The translations under genes were made by a program, and so were the position numbers. The notes beneath the pieces are model-generated. The model searched no databases. It had not been told where the DNA came from and worked only from the letters and a program-made list of their open reading frames with translations. From Bradyrhizobium sp. WSM1743 (lineage in GTDB: Bacteria; Pseudomonadota; Alphaproteobacteria; Rhizobiales; Xanthobacteraceae), in NCBI RefSeq assembly GCF_000473065.1, contig NZ_AXAZ01000017.1, forward strand, positions 1 to 64,000: DNA of 64,000 bases. Reading direction: 5' to 3'. Below are positions 57,555 through 64,000 of this stretch, in pieces (positions within the stretch are counted from its first letter, which is position 1; each line of letters starts with the position of its first letter).

Positions 57555-58474
57555 AGGCCGCGGCCGCTCAGGATGCTGCGGGCCTCGGCGGCGCCATCGG
57601 CCGACGAGGGAGCGCTCTCGGTCGCGTAGCGGCCGTCCTCGTCATAGGACACGGCGCGCGCGTTCTGGAGTGCCCGGCCCCGACTGCGGCTCGAGGCCGA
57701 CATTTCCGAGGTCGCGTTGAGCGAGGCCATATCGGCCGAACTGTTGCCGAGATTGTAGGGCCGCCCCTCCGGCATCGGGACCTCGCCGCGAATGGCGCCG
57801 CGGGTCGAGGACGGCAGCTCCGGCACGAACGGCTTGGCCGAGGCGACCCGGACCATCGAGGGCGATGGCGCCGGAACGCCGGTGCGCAGGGTCGCCAGAA
57901 GCTGCCGGTCGTCGGAGCCTTCGAGCGGCGCCCGGCCGACATATTCGACCCGGACCTTGGCGACGCCATTGCCTTTGAATTCAAGGAGTTCGGCGGCCTT
58001 GTTCGAGACGTCGATGAGGCGGTTGCCGTGATAGGGCCCGCGGTCATTGACGCGCACGATCAGCGACTTGCCGTTCGAGATGTTGGTGACCCGCGCGTAG
58101 GACGGCATCGGCAGGGTTGGATGCGCCGCGGTCAGCGAGGTCATGTCGAACACTTCGCCATTGGCGGTCAGGCGGCCGTGGAAATCATCGCCGTACCAGG
58201 ACGCCATGCCCTCGGCGCGGTAATTGACGTCCTCCTCCGGCACGTAGGTCTTACCCGCCACGACATAGGGCTTGCCGACACGGTAGGTGCCGCCGCCCTT
58301 CGGGACCGGATCGCCCCAGGCCACCACCCGGGGGCTCGAGGACACGCCGTACTTCGGATCGACGCGGCTGGCGAACTTGTTCGAGGAGGCGCAATTGGCG
58401 AGCACAACGCAAGTCGCGACCGCCGCAACACCGCGCGCGGCCCGCAAAACCGAATCTGACCGTCGGATCCCCAT
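57548..58474 (-). CDS. rlpA: RlpA septal ring lipoprotein
   Basis: ATG 58474 (MGIRRSDSVLRAARGVAAVA) gives a lipoprotein signal with lipobox LANC at residues 25-28. The 308-residue product then has the double-psi beta-barrel of RlpA: GMASWYGDDFHGRLTANGEV and VRVNDRGPYHGNRLIDVSN (catalytic Asp region), followed by a Ser/Ala/Pro-rich tail without a clear SPOR domain. RlpA is a lytic transglycosylase that cuts denuded glycan strands at the septum. The tail may be a disordered spacer. Confidence 0.92.
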   Translation of the reverse strand: MGIRRSDSVLRAARGVAAVATCVVLANCASSNKFASRVDPKYGVSSSPRVVAWGDPVPKGGGTYRVGKPYVVAGKTYVPEEDVNYRAEGMASWYGDDFHGRLTANGEVFDMTSLTAAHPTLPMPSYARVTNISNGKSLIVRVNDRGPYHGNRLIDVSNKAAELLEFKGNGVAKVRVEYVGRAPLEGSDDRQLLATLRTGVPAPSPSMVRVASAKPFVPELPSSTRGAIRGEVPMPEGRPYNLGNSSADMASLNATSEMSASSRSRGRALQNARAVSYDEDGRYATESAPSSADGAAEARSILSGRGLY

Positions 58475-58834
58475 GCGCCCCAAATACCACTTTGCCGGAA
58501 GCGTACCCACCCCGCGTTGGTCACGGGCGCGCGCTGTCCGGTCCTCTGCTGTCCGAGACGGCCCACCACCGCGTCGGAAGTGGTAACGATAACGCAACCC
58601 GAACACGGCGGAAATGGGGAGCCCACGGCGATCACGCCGGGATGGTAAACGCGAGGTTCGCTTCTCCCCGTTGATCTACGGATCCTGGGCGCCCAGCTCT
58701 GTGCCAAGGCTGGACATTCTGTTGCGCCAAATCCTCACCCCACCCCCATTGTCACGCCGCTCACCGAAATTCTTTTGACTGTGCAAGGCTGCACGCGTTC
58801 TCTCGGATGCAAGGGCGGGATTTGGAATTTAACG
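58475..58834. other. Gene-free stretch upstream of rlpA
   Basis: About 360 bases between rlpA and the first tiny ORF on the other strand. Frames here are Arg/Pro-rich and look like shadows. The rlpA promoter and the promoter of the 29-residue ORF presumably lie here. I see no strong hairpin or repeat. Confidence 0.5.
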
Positions 58835-58924
58835 ATGATCGAGACGGTTTCGGCACTGATGGGTCTGGTAAGCGCGGGGATCTTCCTGGCCCATGCGTTT
58901 GAAGGTTACCGCACGAGGGCCTAA
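58835..58924 (+). CDS. Tiny membrane protein, 29 residues
   Basis: ATG 58835 to TAA 58922-58924. The peptide starts MIETVSALMGLVSAGIFLAH and ends AFEGYRTRA: one hydrophobic helix of about 17 residues between an acidic N-terminus and a basic C-terminus. That ordered layout is what single-pass small proteins look like. Function unknown. It could also be chance, since the frame is very short. Confidence 0.45.
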   Translation: MIETVSALMGLVSAGIFLAHAFEGYRTRA

Positions 58925-59027
58925 AGGCACTCGCGCGGGCGGCAAGCATCACCTCTTTCAAGGCGGCGCGTTCGGACAATTTTGATCGGTCCGATCGAGC
59001 ATCGAAGACGAGAGCGGCAGGTGTCCC

Positions 59028-59126
59028 ATGCGTAACCATGACCTCGTATCCGATGGCTTCCTGGCATTGACCGCGGGCGGCTTGGTGCTGCTCTGCTCGA
59101 GTCTCGTGGCCCTGGCGTTTGCCTGA
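59028..59126 (+). CDS. Tiny membrane protein, 32 residues
   Basis: ATG 59028 to TGA 59124-59126, with AGAGCGG about 11 nt upstream. The peptide starts MRNHDLVSDGFLALTAGGLV and ends LLCSSLVALAFA, a polar start and one hydrophobic helix reaching the C-terminus. Same type as the preceding ORF but not homologous to it by eye. Function unknown. Confidence 0.45.
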   Translation: MRNHDLVSDGFLALTAGGLVLLCSSLVALAFA

Positions 59127-59249
59127 GCCCCACTTCCCTTCTCCAGCACAGCTCCACCGCGGCGCAACAAGCGCAAATTCTCCCGCTCCCATTCAGTTGA
59201 TCGAATTTCTGTGTTCGGCGCCTCGACTAATTGCAAGAGGCCATCACCA

Positions 59250-59393
59250 ATGAGGGTGACGCAAATGCTTGCCGAGAAATTCTTCCTGGTCCTGGAATCC
59301 CTTATCCGCGGCGACCGCACCTATCCGGATGGAAGTCCCCGGGTCATCAGCACCTCCCCGCACGTGCCGGTCAAGCTGCCGGCGCAGAAATAG
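59250..59393 (+). CDS. Small hypothetical protein, 47 residues
   Basis: ATG 59250 has AAGAGG 9 nt upstream; ATG 59265 is an alternative. The peptide runs MRVTQMLAEKFFLVLESLIR and continues with YPDGSPRVISTSPHVPVKLP. The short helix followed by a Pro/Ser/Val-rich end is coherent, and codon use resembles the real genes around it. I do not recognise the family. Confidence 0.5.
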   Translation: MRVTQMLAEKFFLVLESLIRGDRTYPDGSPRVISTSPHVPVKLPAQK

Positions 59394-59425
59394 CCGGCGC
59401 ATCCGCGAGCCGGGATACGCGCCGC

Positions 59426-59740
59426 TCAGCGCAGACCCAACAGCGAACGGCGATAGAAGCTGTCGCGGGCCTCGTTCAGGCAGACGAAGCTGCCGTCGAA
59501 GCCCTCGCCGTAGCGCTTCTGGCCCTTGCGGTAGTAGACGCCTTTCCTGAAATCGAGCCAGACCACCCTGTCGTGTGGGCAATGACGCTGCGCCTGCGCC
59601 TCGTAGCGAAACGGCGTCAGCGGTGTCGCCGAAACCTCGGCGCCGCCTGCACCCACCAGCATGGCCCCCGCGCATGCGATTGCACCGGACCACTTACCAA
59701 AGCCGCTCCGAGACACGCCCCACCTCCCGTTCGTCGCCAT
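59426..59740 (-). CDS. Small secreted protein, 104 residues
   Basis: ATG 59740 (MATNGRWGVSRSGFGKWSGA) gives a signal peptide with a hydrophobic AIACAGAMLVGAGGA core and probable cleavage near SATP. The mature part is about 65 residues and contains CPHDRVVWLDFRKGVYYRKG and FVCLNEARDSF, with two Cys that may pair and many aromatic and basic residues. The family is not recognised. It is divergent from the YqhA-like gene. Confidence 0.65.
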   Translation of the reverse strand: MATNGRWGVSRSGFGKWSGAIACAGAMLVGAGGAEVSATPLTPFRYEAQAQRHCPHDRVVWLDFRKGVYYRKGQKRYGEGFDGSFVCLNEARDSFYRRSLLGLR

Positions 59741-59875
59741 CGCGCGACGGCCGATCGGCACGGTAGCACGAAACAGCACTGCCCGTGGACAGCGGCAAGC
59801 GCGTCGCGTCTTCCGCCGGCCATCTTGTCGGGGTACATGACGGCGGGATCGTCTCGAAGCGAGGGTGCTGTCTGA

Positions 59876-60454
59876 ATGTCGGTTGAGCCTGAGACCAGGA
59901 CTGGCCCCCACCCGCCTTCGCCGCAGCTCGGCCTGCTGCCGATGATCATCTTCGGCTCGCGCTGGCTGCAGCTACCGCTCTATCTCGGGCTGATCGTGGC
60001 GCAATGCGTCTACATCGCGCTGTTCCTCAAGGAGCTCTGGCACCTCTCCTGGCACGCCCTCGACCTCACCGAGCAGCAGATCATGATGAGCGTGCTGGCG
60101 CTGATCGACGTCGTGATGATCTCCAATCTGCTGGTGATGGTGATCGTCGGCGGCTACGAGACGTTCGTTTCACGGCTCGACCTCCAGGGCCATCCCGACG
60201 AGCCGGAATGGCTCGGCCACGTCAATGCGAGCGTGCTGAAGATCAAGCTCGCCATGGCCATCATCGGCATCTCCTCGATCGCGCTGCTGCGCACCTTCAT
60301 CGAGGCGGGCAATCTCGGCTCCGACCGCGCCGGCTTCACCGAGACCGGCGTGATGTGGCAGGTGCTGATCCACATCACCTTCATCGTCTCGGCGCTCGGC
60401 ATCGCCTATGTCGACAGGCTCAGCGATTCGGGTATGCGCAGGCACGCCGAATGA
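59876..60454 (+). CDS. UPF0114/YqhA-family membrane protein
   Basis: A 192-residue protein with four predicted transmembrane helices. Family marks include FGSRWLQLPLYLGLIVAQCV, LIDVVMISNLLVMVIVGGYE and VNASVLKIKLAMAIIGISSI. YqhA-type proteins are inner-membrane proteins whose function is not established. Length is close to the family norm of about 165-190. It is convergent with the zeta subunit gene, with only 16 bp between them. Confidence 0.9.
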   Translation: MSVEPETRTGPHPPSPQLGLLPMIIFGSRWLQLPLYLGLIVAQCVYIALFLKELWHLSWHALDLTEQQIMMSVLALIDVVMISNLLVMVIVGGYETFVSRLDLQGHPDEPEWLGHVNASVLKIKLAMAIIGISSIALLRTFIEAGNLGSDRAGFTETGVMWQVLIHITFIVSALGIAYVDRLSDSGMRRHAE

Positions 60455-60470
60455 AGCGCTGCGGCCGGCG

Positions 60471-60791
60471 TCATCGCCTGTCGGCTTCGAGCTGCGCCAG
60501 CGCCTGGTGCAGACACTCCTGAAGCTTCAGCGCGACCTGCTCACGGGCGACGCCCTTGCCTGCGAGATCGCCTGACACCTTGCCGACGACATCGCCGATC
60601 GTCTGGCTCTCCAGATGATCCGTCACCAGCGCGGTTGCGTAGCTTGCCGCGGCATCGCCACTGAGCCCGAGCTGGCCTGCGGCCCACAGCCCGAGCAGCT
60701 TGTTGGACCGCGCGGTGGCCTTGAACATGAATTCCTCGTCATGGGCGAATTTGGCCTCAAAGCCCTGCTCGCGCTTGTCGAACGTGGTCAT
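60471..60791 (-). CDS. ATP synthase inhibitor zeta subunit (DUF1476)
   Basis: ATG 60791 (MTTFDKREQGFEAKFAHDEE) gives 106 residues, the DUF1476 family whose Paracoccus member is the zeta subunit that blocks reverse rotation of the F1 ATPase. The N-terminal inhibitory helix, FKATARSNKLLGLWAAG and the Ala-rich four-helix bundle are present. It is encoded away from the atp operons here, as is usual. The longer upstream start is not needed. Confidence 0.9.
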   Translation of the reverse strand: MTTFDKREQGFEAKFAHDEEFMFKATARSNKLLGLWAAGQLGLSGDAAASYATALVTDHLESQTIGDVVGKVSGDLAGKGVAREQVALKLQECLHQALAQLEADRR

Positions 60792-61038
60792 GGTCAGCTC
60801 CATCTGGTTTCGCTGATGAGGACCTGCTGGGAGCGAACGTCTCCGTGGTTCACGTCAGTTTAGGATCATTTGAAGCTTCCTCCCGGAAGCCGAACGCCGT
60901 CAAGCCTGCCGATGTGCCCCAGGGCGGCTGCACGGGAGGCGCCAGCCCCGCGCCAGTCAATTCGGCTAAGCTTGGGATGTTTACCATTCCTTAAGCAGAC
61001 TCAGCGCCGCATGGCGCGGAGACATCGAGAGCTGACGC

Positions 61039-61251
61039 ATGAACAGAGAGCTGCGGGAGTTTCGACGGCTTGAACGGGTCTGCCTGGAGCAGGCCGCCCT
61101 CTCCACCCTGGACCTCGCACGAAGCGGGCTGCTGAAGGTCGCCGACGACTGTCGCATCGCGGCCGAAGCGATCGAGGCACAACCGCCCCGTGGCGTGTTT
61201 GCAGAAGCCGTCCACGCGCTCAAGCTGGCCTTGAGCAAAAAGCCGCACTAG
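61039..61251 (+). CDS. Small helical protein, 70 residues
   Basis: ATG 61039 to TAG 61249-61251. The product MNRELREFRRLERVCLEQAA... is alpha-helical and charged, with alternating Arg/Glu and Leu/Ala suggestive of an amphipathic coil, and ends in KLALSKKPH. It has a coherent single-domain look. A short hairpin (61253-61266) follows the stop. Function unknown. Confidence 0.55.
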   Translation: MNRELREFRRLERVCLEQAALSTLDLARSGLLKVADDCRIAAEAIEAQPPRGVFAEAVHALKLALSKKPH

Positions 61252-61252
61252 C

Positions 61253-61266
61253 GGCGGAACTCCGCC
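61253..61266. terminator. Short GC hairpin between convergent small genes
   Basis: GGCGG AACT CCGCC is a perfect 5-bp stem with a 4-nt loop just after the 70-residue ORF. It lies before the convergent 63-residue ORF and may be a weak terminator. No T-run is present. Confidence 0.35.
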
Positions 61267-61306
61267 GGGAGAAGCAGTTCAGAGATTGGGCGACGTGCGC
61301 GTTCGC

Positions 61307-61498
61307 TCAGTCCTTCGCCGCCGCCGCTTCACGCGCCAGCCGCTCGGCCTTCAGCCGTTCCTTGTTGGCGTAAAACGCCTTCTGCGCTGCCTCATGATCG
61401 CGCATGGCCTTCTCCGCCTCGATCCGGCGTGCCGCATCGCGCGCGTGGCGCTGTTCGGGGGTCAGAGGTTTGCGTCGGAAGGAAAGGTCTTCAGTCAT
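61307..61498 (-). CDS. Small helical basic/acidic protein, 63 residues
   Basis: ATG 61498 to the stop at 61307. The product begins MTEDLSFRRKPLTPEQRHAR and continues as a continuous Ala/Glu/Arg/Lys helix (AEKAMRDHEAAQKAFYANKE). The charge pattern suggests one long helix or a coiled coil. It looks like the small conserved hypothetical proteins often seen in this genus, but I cannot name it. Confidence 0.6.
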   Translation of the reverse strand: MTEDLSFRRKPLTPEQRHARDAARRIEAEKAMRDHEAAQKAFYANKERLKAERLAREAAAAKD

Positions 61499-61707
61499 GC
61501 CGAATGAACGTCACGGCGAGGGAAAAGTTCCGCTTGGGTGAGCCGAGGGCCCAAGCGCTGACACAAAAACCCGCGAAACAACCCCATGCACAGTAGCTAA
61601 GTTCCGTTGCGACAACGCTTTTTCCATCCGCGCAAAACTCGGTTGCCGCGCCGGGCGAAACAGCCGCACTGCTGTCTTCGGAAAACCATCAAGGAAGCTG
61701 ATCGGTC

Positions 61708-62415
61708 TCACGAAGATCCTCTTTCGTCAGCAGACGTCATCGCAATCTCGATGTCTGTAATCACAGGCAAATGGTCTGAATAGGCCCTTGCCTCTCGATC
61801 GGTCCAAACATTTTCAAACCGGCTGTCCGGCGTTGCATAGATCCTGTCGAGCCGCAGAAGCGGTAAACGCGCCGGGAAGGTTCGCAGCCGCGTACGGTTT
61901 GGACAGACCTGCGCGAGCACGCGCCGCACCGACTTCACCCAGAACCAGTCGTTGAAATCGCCGAGGACGACGGTCCTTCCAGGCTTCACCAGACTCGCCA
62001 GGGCCTGAGCTTGCGCATAGCGCTCGTGGATACTCAGGCCGAGATGAGTGGCCACCACGCGCACGTCGCCCGCCGGCGTCAGCAGATCCGTGGCAATCGC
62101 TCGGCGTGGCTCACGCTCGCGATACGACACGTCGATGATCTCGGGCGCACCGGCGAACGCAAAGCAGCTCAGGAGCATCTGACCGTAGTCGCCATCCTCA
62201 GCGACGATCGACTTGGCGTGAACGCGGTGATCGCCGACGACACTCGCCAGCTTCGCGAACGGATCGTCCGACCGCGATCGCGAATCCACCTCCTGAAGCG
62301 CGACGACATCCGGCGACCACTTGCGAATGATGGAGCAAACACCCTCCAGATCGAACGTCGGATTGAGATTGAACGTGCCGTGCACATTCCACGTCATGAA
62401 GCGCATCGGCGCCAT
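61708..62415 (-). CDS. Endonuclease/exonuclease/phosphatase family protein
   Basis: ATG 62415 overlaps the stop of the phospholipase gene (TGATG), which fixes the start. The 235-residue EEP-fold protein has MRFMTWNVHGTFN, ALQEVDSR (metal-binding Glu), VVATHLGLSIHER, VVLGDFNDWFW and YSDHLPVITDIEI, the complete set of catalytic motifs. It could be a nuclease or a lipid phosphatase. Coupling to a phospholipase D-type gene favours membrane lipid or envelope function. Confidence 0.88.
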   Translation of the reverse strand: MAPMRFMTWNVHGTFNLNPTFDLEGVCSIIRKWSPDVVALQEVDSRSRSDDPFAKLASVVGDHRVHAKSIVAEDGDYGQMLLSCFAFAGAPEIIDVSYREREPRRAIATDLLTPAGDVRVVATHLGLSIHERYAQAQALASLVKPGRTVVLGDFNDWFWVKSVRRVLAQVCPNRTRLRTFPARLPLLRLDRIYATPDSRFENVWTDREARAYSDHLPVITDIEIAMTSADERGSS

Positions 62416-64000
62416 CAGCGCCTCCCGGCGAGCCACGTCGCGACAAATTGTGCGCCCGCGCAGATCCCGAGCCAACCCAGAAACGCCAGGGCCAACAGCG
62501 ATATGTTGCTCCAGGAGGCATTCCTGGCCAGATCCGCGATCTGAGCGCCCAGAACGGCCATGGCGAGAATCCCGGGCATCATGCCCAGCAGAGTTCCGAC
62601 CAGGAAGTCGCGAAGCGGCAGCGTGCTCGCCCCGGCCACGACATTCACCAACGAGAATGGTGCCACGGGAATCATCCGGATGACGACGACAGCCAGAATG
62701 CCCTTGCCTACGACACGCTCCTGGATGCGCCCTGCACGTCGGCCGAGCAACTTCTGGAGGCGTTCTCGGCCCAGTGACCGTCCGATCACAAAAAGCACGA
62801 AGGCGCTGAGCAAGACGCCAGCCATTGCGGTGATGAAGCCCAGCCATGGCCCGAGTGCGGCAGCAGTAGCCGCAATGAGCACGAGAACTGGAAACACGAC
62901 CAGCCCGCCGACGACAAAAGCGGCGATCGCGAACAGTGGACCCCAGATGGACTGCGAGTAGGCAGACAGTAGCGCCGAGATATGCGCGGCGTCGGCAAAA
63001 TCGGTCAAGGACGTGTAGGTCCAGGCCATTCCCAGTCCGAAAAGCCCCACCGCTATCGACGCAATGCCAATGATAGTCTTCGTGCGCCACATGCGCGATG
63101 CCGCCCGTTCCAGATGAAGAGGCCGCTCAGGATCCGCCACAGGCTGAACCAATGTGGCCAGAGTGCTGGTCAGGATCGAGGACTCCACGTCCCGCAGCGT
63201 CTTCGTCCCATCAGCCGTCGCCGCGTCGTCCAGCAGCGCGAAAAGACAATCCTCGTTTTGCCCTATGATCTGTTCGTCGAGACCGCAGAAATGGGCGATC
63301 AGGCGGTGGCGGACCGACGCGATGAAATCCCGATGCTCCTCGGTTGCGGCTTCAAGAATCAGGTCACATTCGCTGTCGGCACCCATCGACCGATTGTTCA
63401 GGTTGGCCGATCCGATCCTCAAGATCCTGTTATCCACGATCATGAGCTTGCTGTGCACCATCACGGCAGCTTCCATGTCCCCACTGCGCGAGACCGGATA
63501 GACGAAGCGGATACGATCGGCGACTCCAGCCGCACTGAAGCAGTCGATGAAGGCGCCGCGGCCGTTTTGCATGGCTTGGGATTCCAGCCACGAGGAGTGC
63601 AGCTTGGGAGCGACGACCAGGACCCGAAGCGACGGCACGCGGAGCATCTGCTCCGCCAATTCACGCGCGATCTTGATGGCGCTGGTGAACTGGTTCTCGA
63701 TGTAGATGAAGCTCATCGCGGACCGGATCGCTGCAATCAACGAGCGTTCGACCTCGTTGATGCTCGCGCCTGCAGGACAGACGACCTCGGTCCTGGCGAT
63801 ACCCACCGGCATATGCTCAGTCTCGATCGGTACATTCGCCGGCCACCGACTGCTCTTCGGTGCGCGCCGGTCGTTGGCCTTTTGACCTGCTGCACGCCAG
63901 CGCTGTTCAGCAATGTCGAATAGCGACGCCGCAACCTCCCCGTCGACCATGCATTGAACGTCATGAAAGGGCGGGTATGGCTTACCCTCGGGGTCGCAGC
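62415..64000 (-). CDS. Phospholipase D / VTT-domain membrane protein (5' end cut)
   Basis: The frame continues off the right edge: codons 5' of the internal ATG 63950 read PPFHDVQCMVDGE, which matches the phospholipase D family, so the visible 528 residues are a partial protein. It has the second HKD motif (VHSKLMIVDNRILRIGSANL), then four or five hydrophobic segments of a VTT/DedA domain with GVLLSAFVLFVIGRSLGRER and VRMIPVAPFSLVNVV-type motif. PLD-VTT fusions probably act on membrane phospholipids, for example as cardiolipin synthase-like enzymes. Confidence 0.88.
   Translation of the reverse strand, partial: CDPEGKPYPPFHDVQCMVDGEVAASLFDIAEQRWRAAGQKANDRRAPKSSRWPANVPIETEHMPVGIARTEVVCPAGASINEVERSLIAAIRSAMSFIYIENQFTSAIKIARELAEQMLRVPSLRVLVVAPKLHSSWLESQAMQNGRGAFIDCFSAAGVADRIRFVYPVSRSGDMEAAVMVHSKLMIVDNRILRIGSANLNNRSMGADSECDLILEAATEEHRDFIASVRHRLIAHFCGLDEQIIGQNEDCLFALLDDAATADGTKTLRDVESSILTSTLATLVQPVADPERPLHLERAASRMWRTKTIIGIASIAVGLFGLGMAWTYTSLTDFADAAHISALLSAYSQSIWGPLFAIAAFVVGGLVVFPVLVLIAATAAALGPWLGFITAMAGVLLSAFVLFVIGRSLGRERLQKLLGRRAGRIQERVVGKGILAVVVIRMIPVAPFSLVNVVAGASTLPLRDFLVGTLLGMMPGILAMAVLGAQIADLARNASWSNISLLALAFLGWLGICAGAQFVATWLAGRR

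Noticed and set aside
61511..61711. A 66-residue frame on the minus strand after the EEP gene
   Set aside because: Composition is mixed and no start signal is visible; treated as intergenic.

Overview
The window reads as chromosome of a Bradyrhizobium-like alphaproteobacterium (order Hyphomicrobiales). Support comes from the high GC content, the nifR3(dusB)-ntrB-ntrC-ntrY-ntrX-hfq-hflX order, PopZ (DUF2497) next to valS, fused ispDF, the DUF1476 zeta-type ATPase inhibitor, and GC-rich intergenic palindromes of the kind scattered through Bradyrhizobium genomes. The genus is inferred from gene content; no search was run.

Layout. 0-5 kb: tail of a membrane protein, two palindromic repeats, then a membrane-maintenance operon (PspA-type protein with an unusual N-terminal domain, YqiJ-like OB-fold membrane protein, YqiK-like flotillin) and a small secreted protein. 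5-9 kb: tRNA-Asn, a 59-aa ORF, a Pcm-like methyltransferase, TolC, PopZ. 9-17 kb: valS, 3-methyladenine glycosylase, lipA, a Coq10/RatA protein, a small MscS channel, pncC overlapping a hydrolase remnant, ispDF. 17.5-27.4 kb: nitrogen regulation locus dusB-ntrBC, ntrYX, hfq-hflX. 27.6-31.2 kb: mazG, queC and a cobalt-type nitrile hydratase operon. 31.4-41.6 kb: transport and metal functions: a DASS carboxylate transporter, MetNI without MetQ, a TonB-dependent receptor with a PepSY membrane protein, a HiPIP, an M24 peptidase. 41.6-49.6 kb: an accessory catabolic block with two TRAP transporters around an acyl-CoA ligase, next to a 26-nt fragment identical to part of the tRNA-Asn. 49.7-58.5 kb: housekeeping run metG-tatD-MBL hydrolase and dac-tmk-holB, an epoxide-hydrolase-like protein and RlpA. 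58.8-64 kb: several very small ORFs, a YqhA-type membrane protein, the zeta subunit, and a phospholipase D/VTT fusion with an EEP-family phosphatase or nuclease, cut by the window edge.

How the genes work together. NtrBC and NtrYX are the nitrogen two-component pairs, and Hfq is the RNA chaperone downstream. The dac-tmk-holB and holB-metG-tatD-MBL order is a common alphaproteobacterial arrangement of cell-wall, nucleotide and replication genes. The first operon is probably an envelope-stress module. The TRAP/ligase block probably imports an organic acid and activates it as a CoA thioester.

The most unusual points are: (i) about 165 residues resembling the non-catalytic N-terminal half of an IS200/IS605 TnpB protein, fused in frame to PspA with a strong internal start; (ii) a histone-H1-like lysine/alanine tail on MetG; (iii) palindromic repeats placed in three convergent gene junctions; (iv) an inverted 26-nt tRNA-Asn fragment; (v) a cluster of tiny, probably membrane-bound, ORFs.
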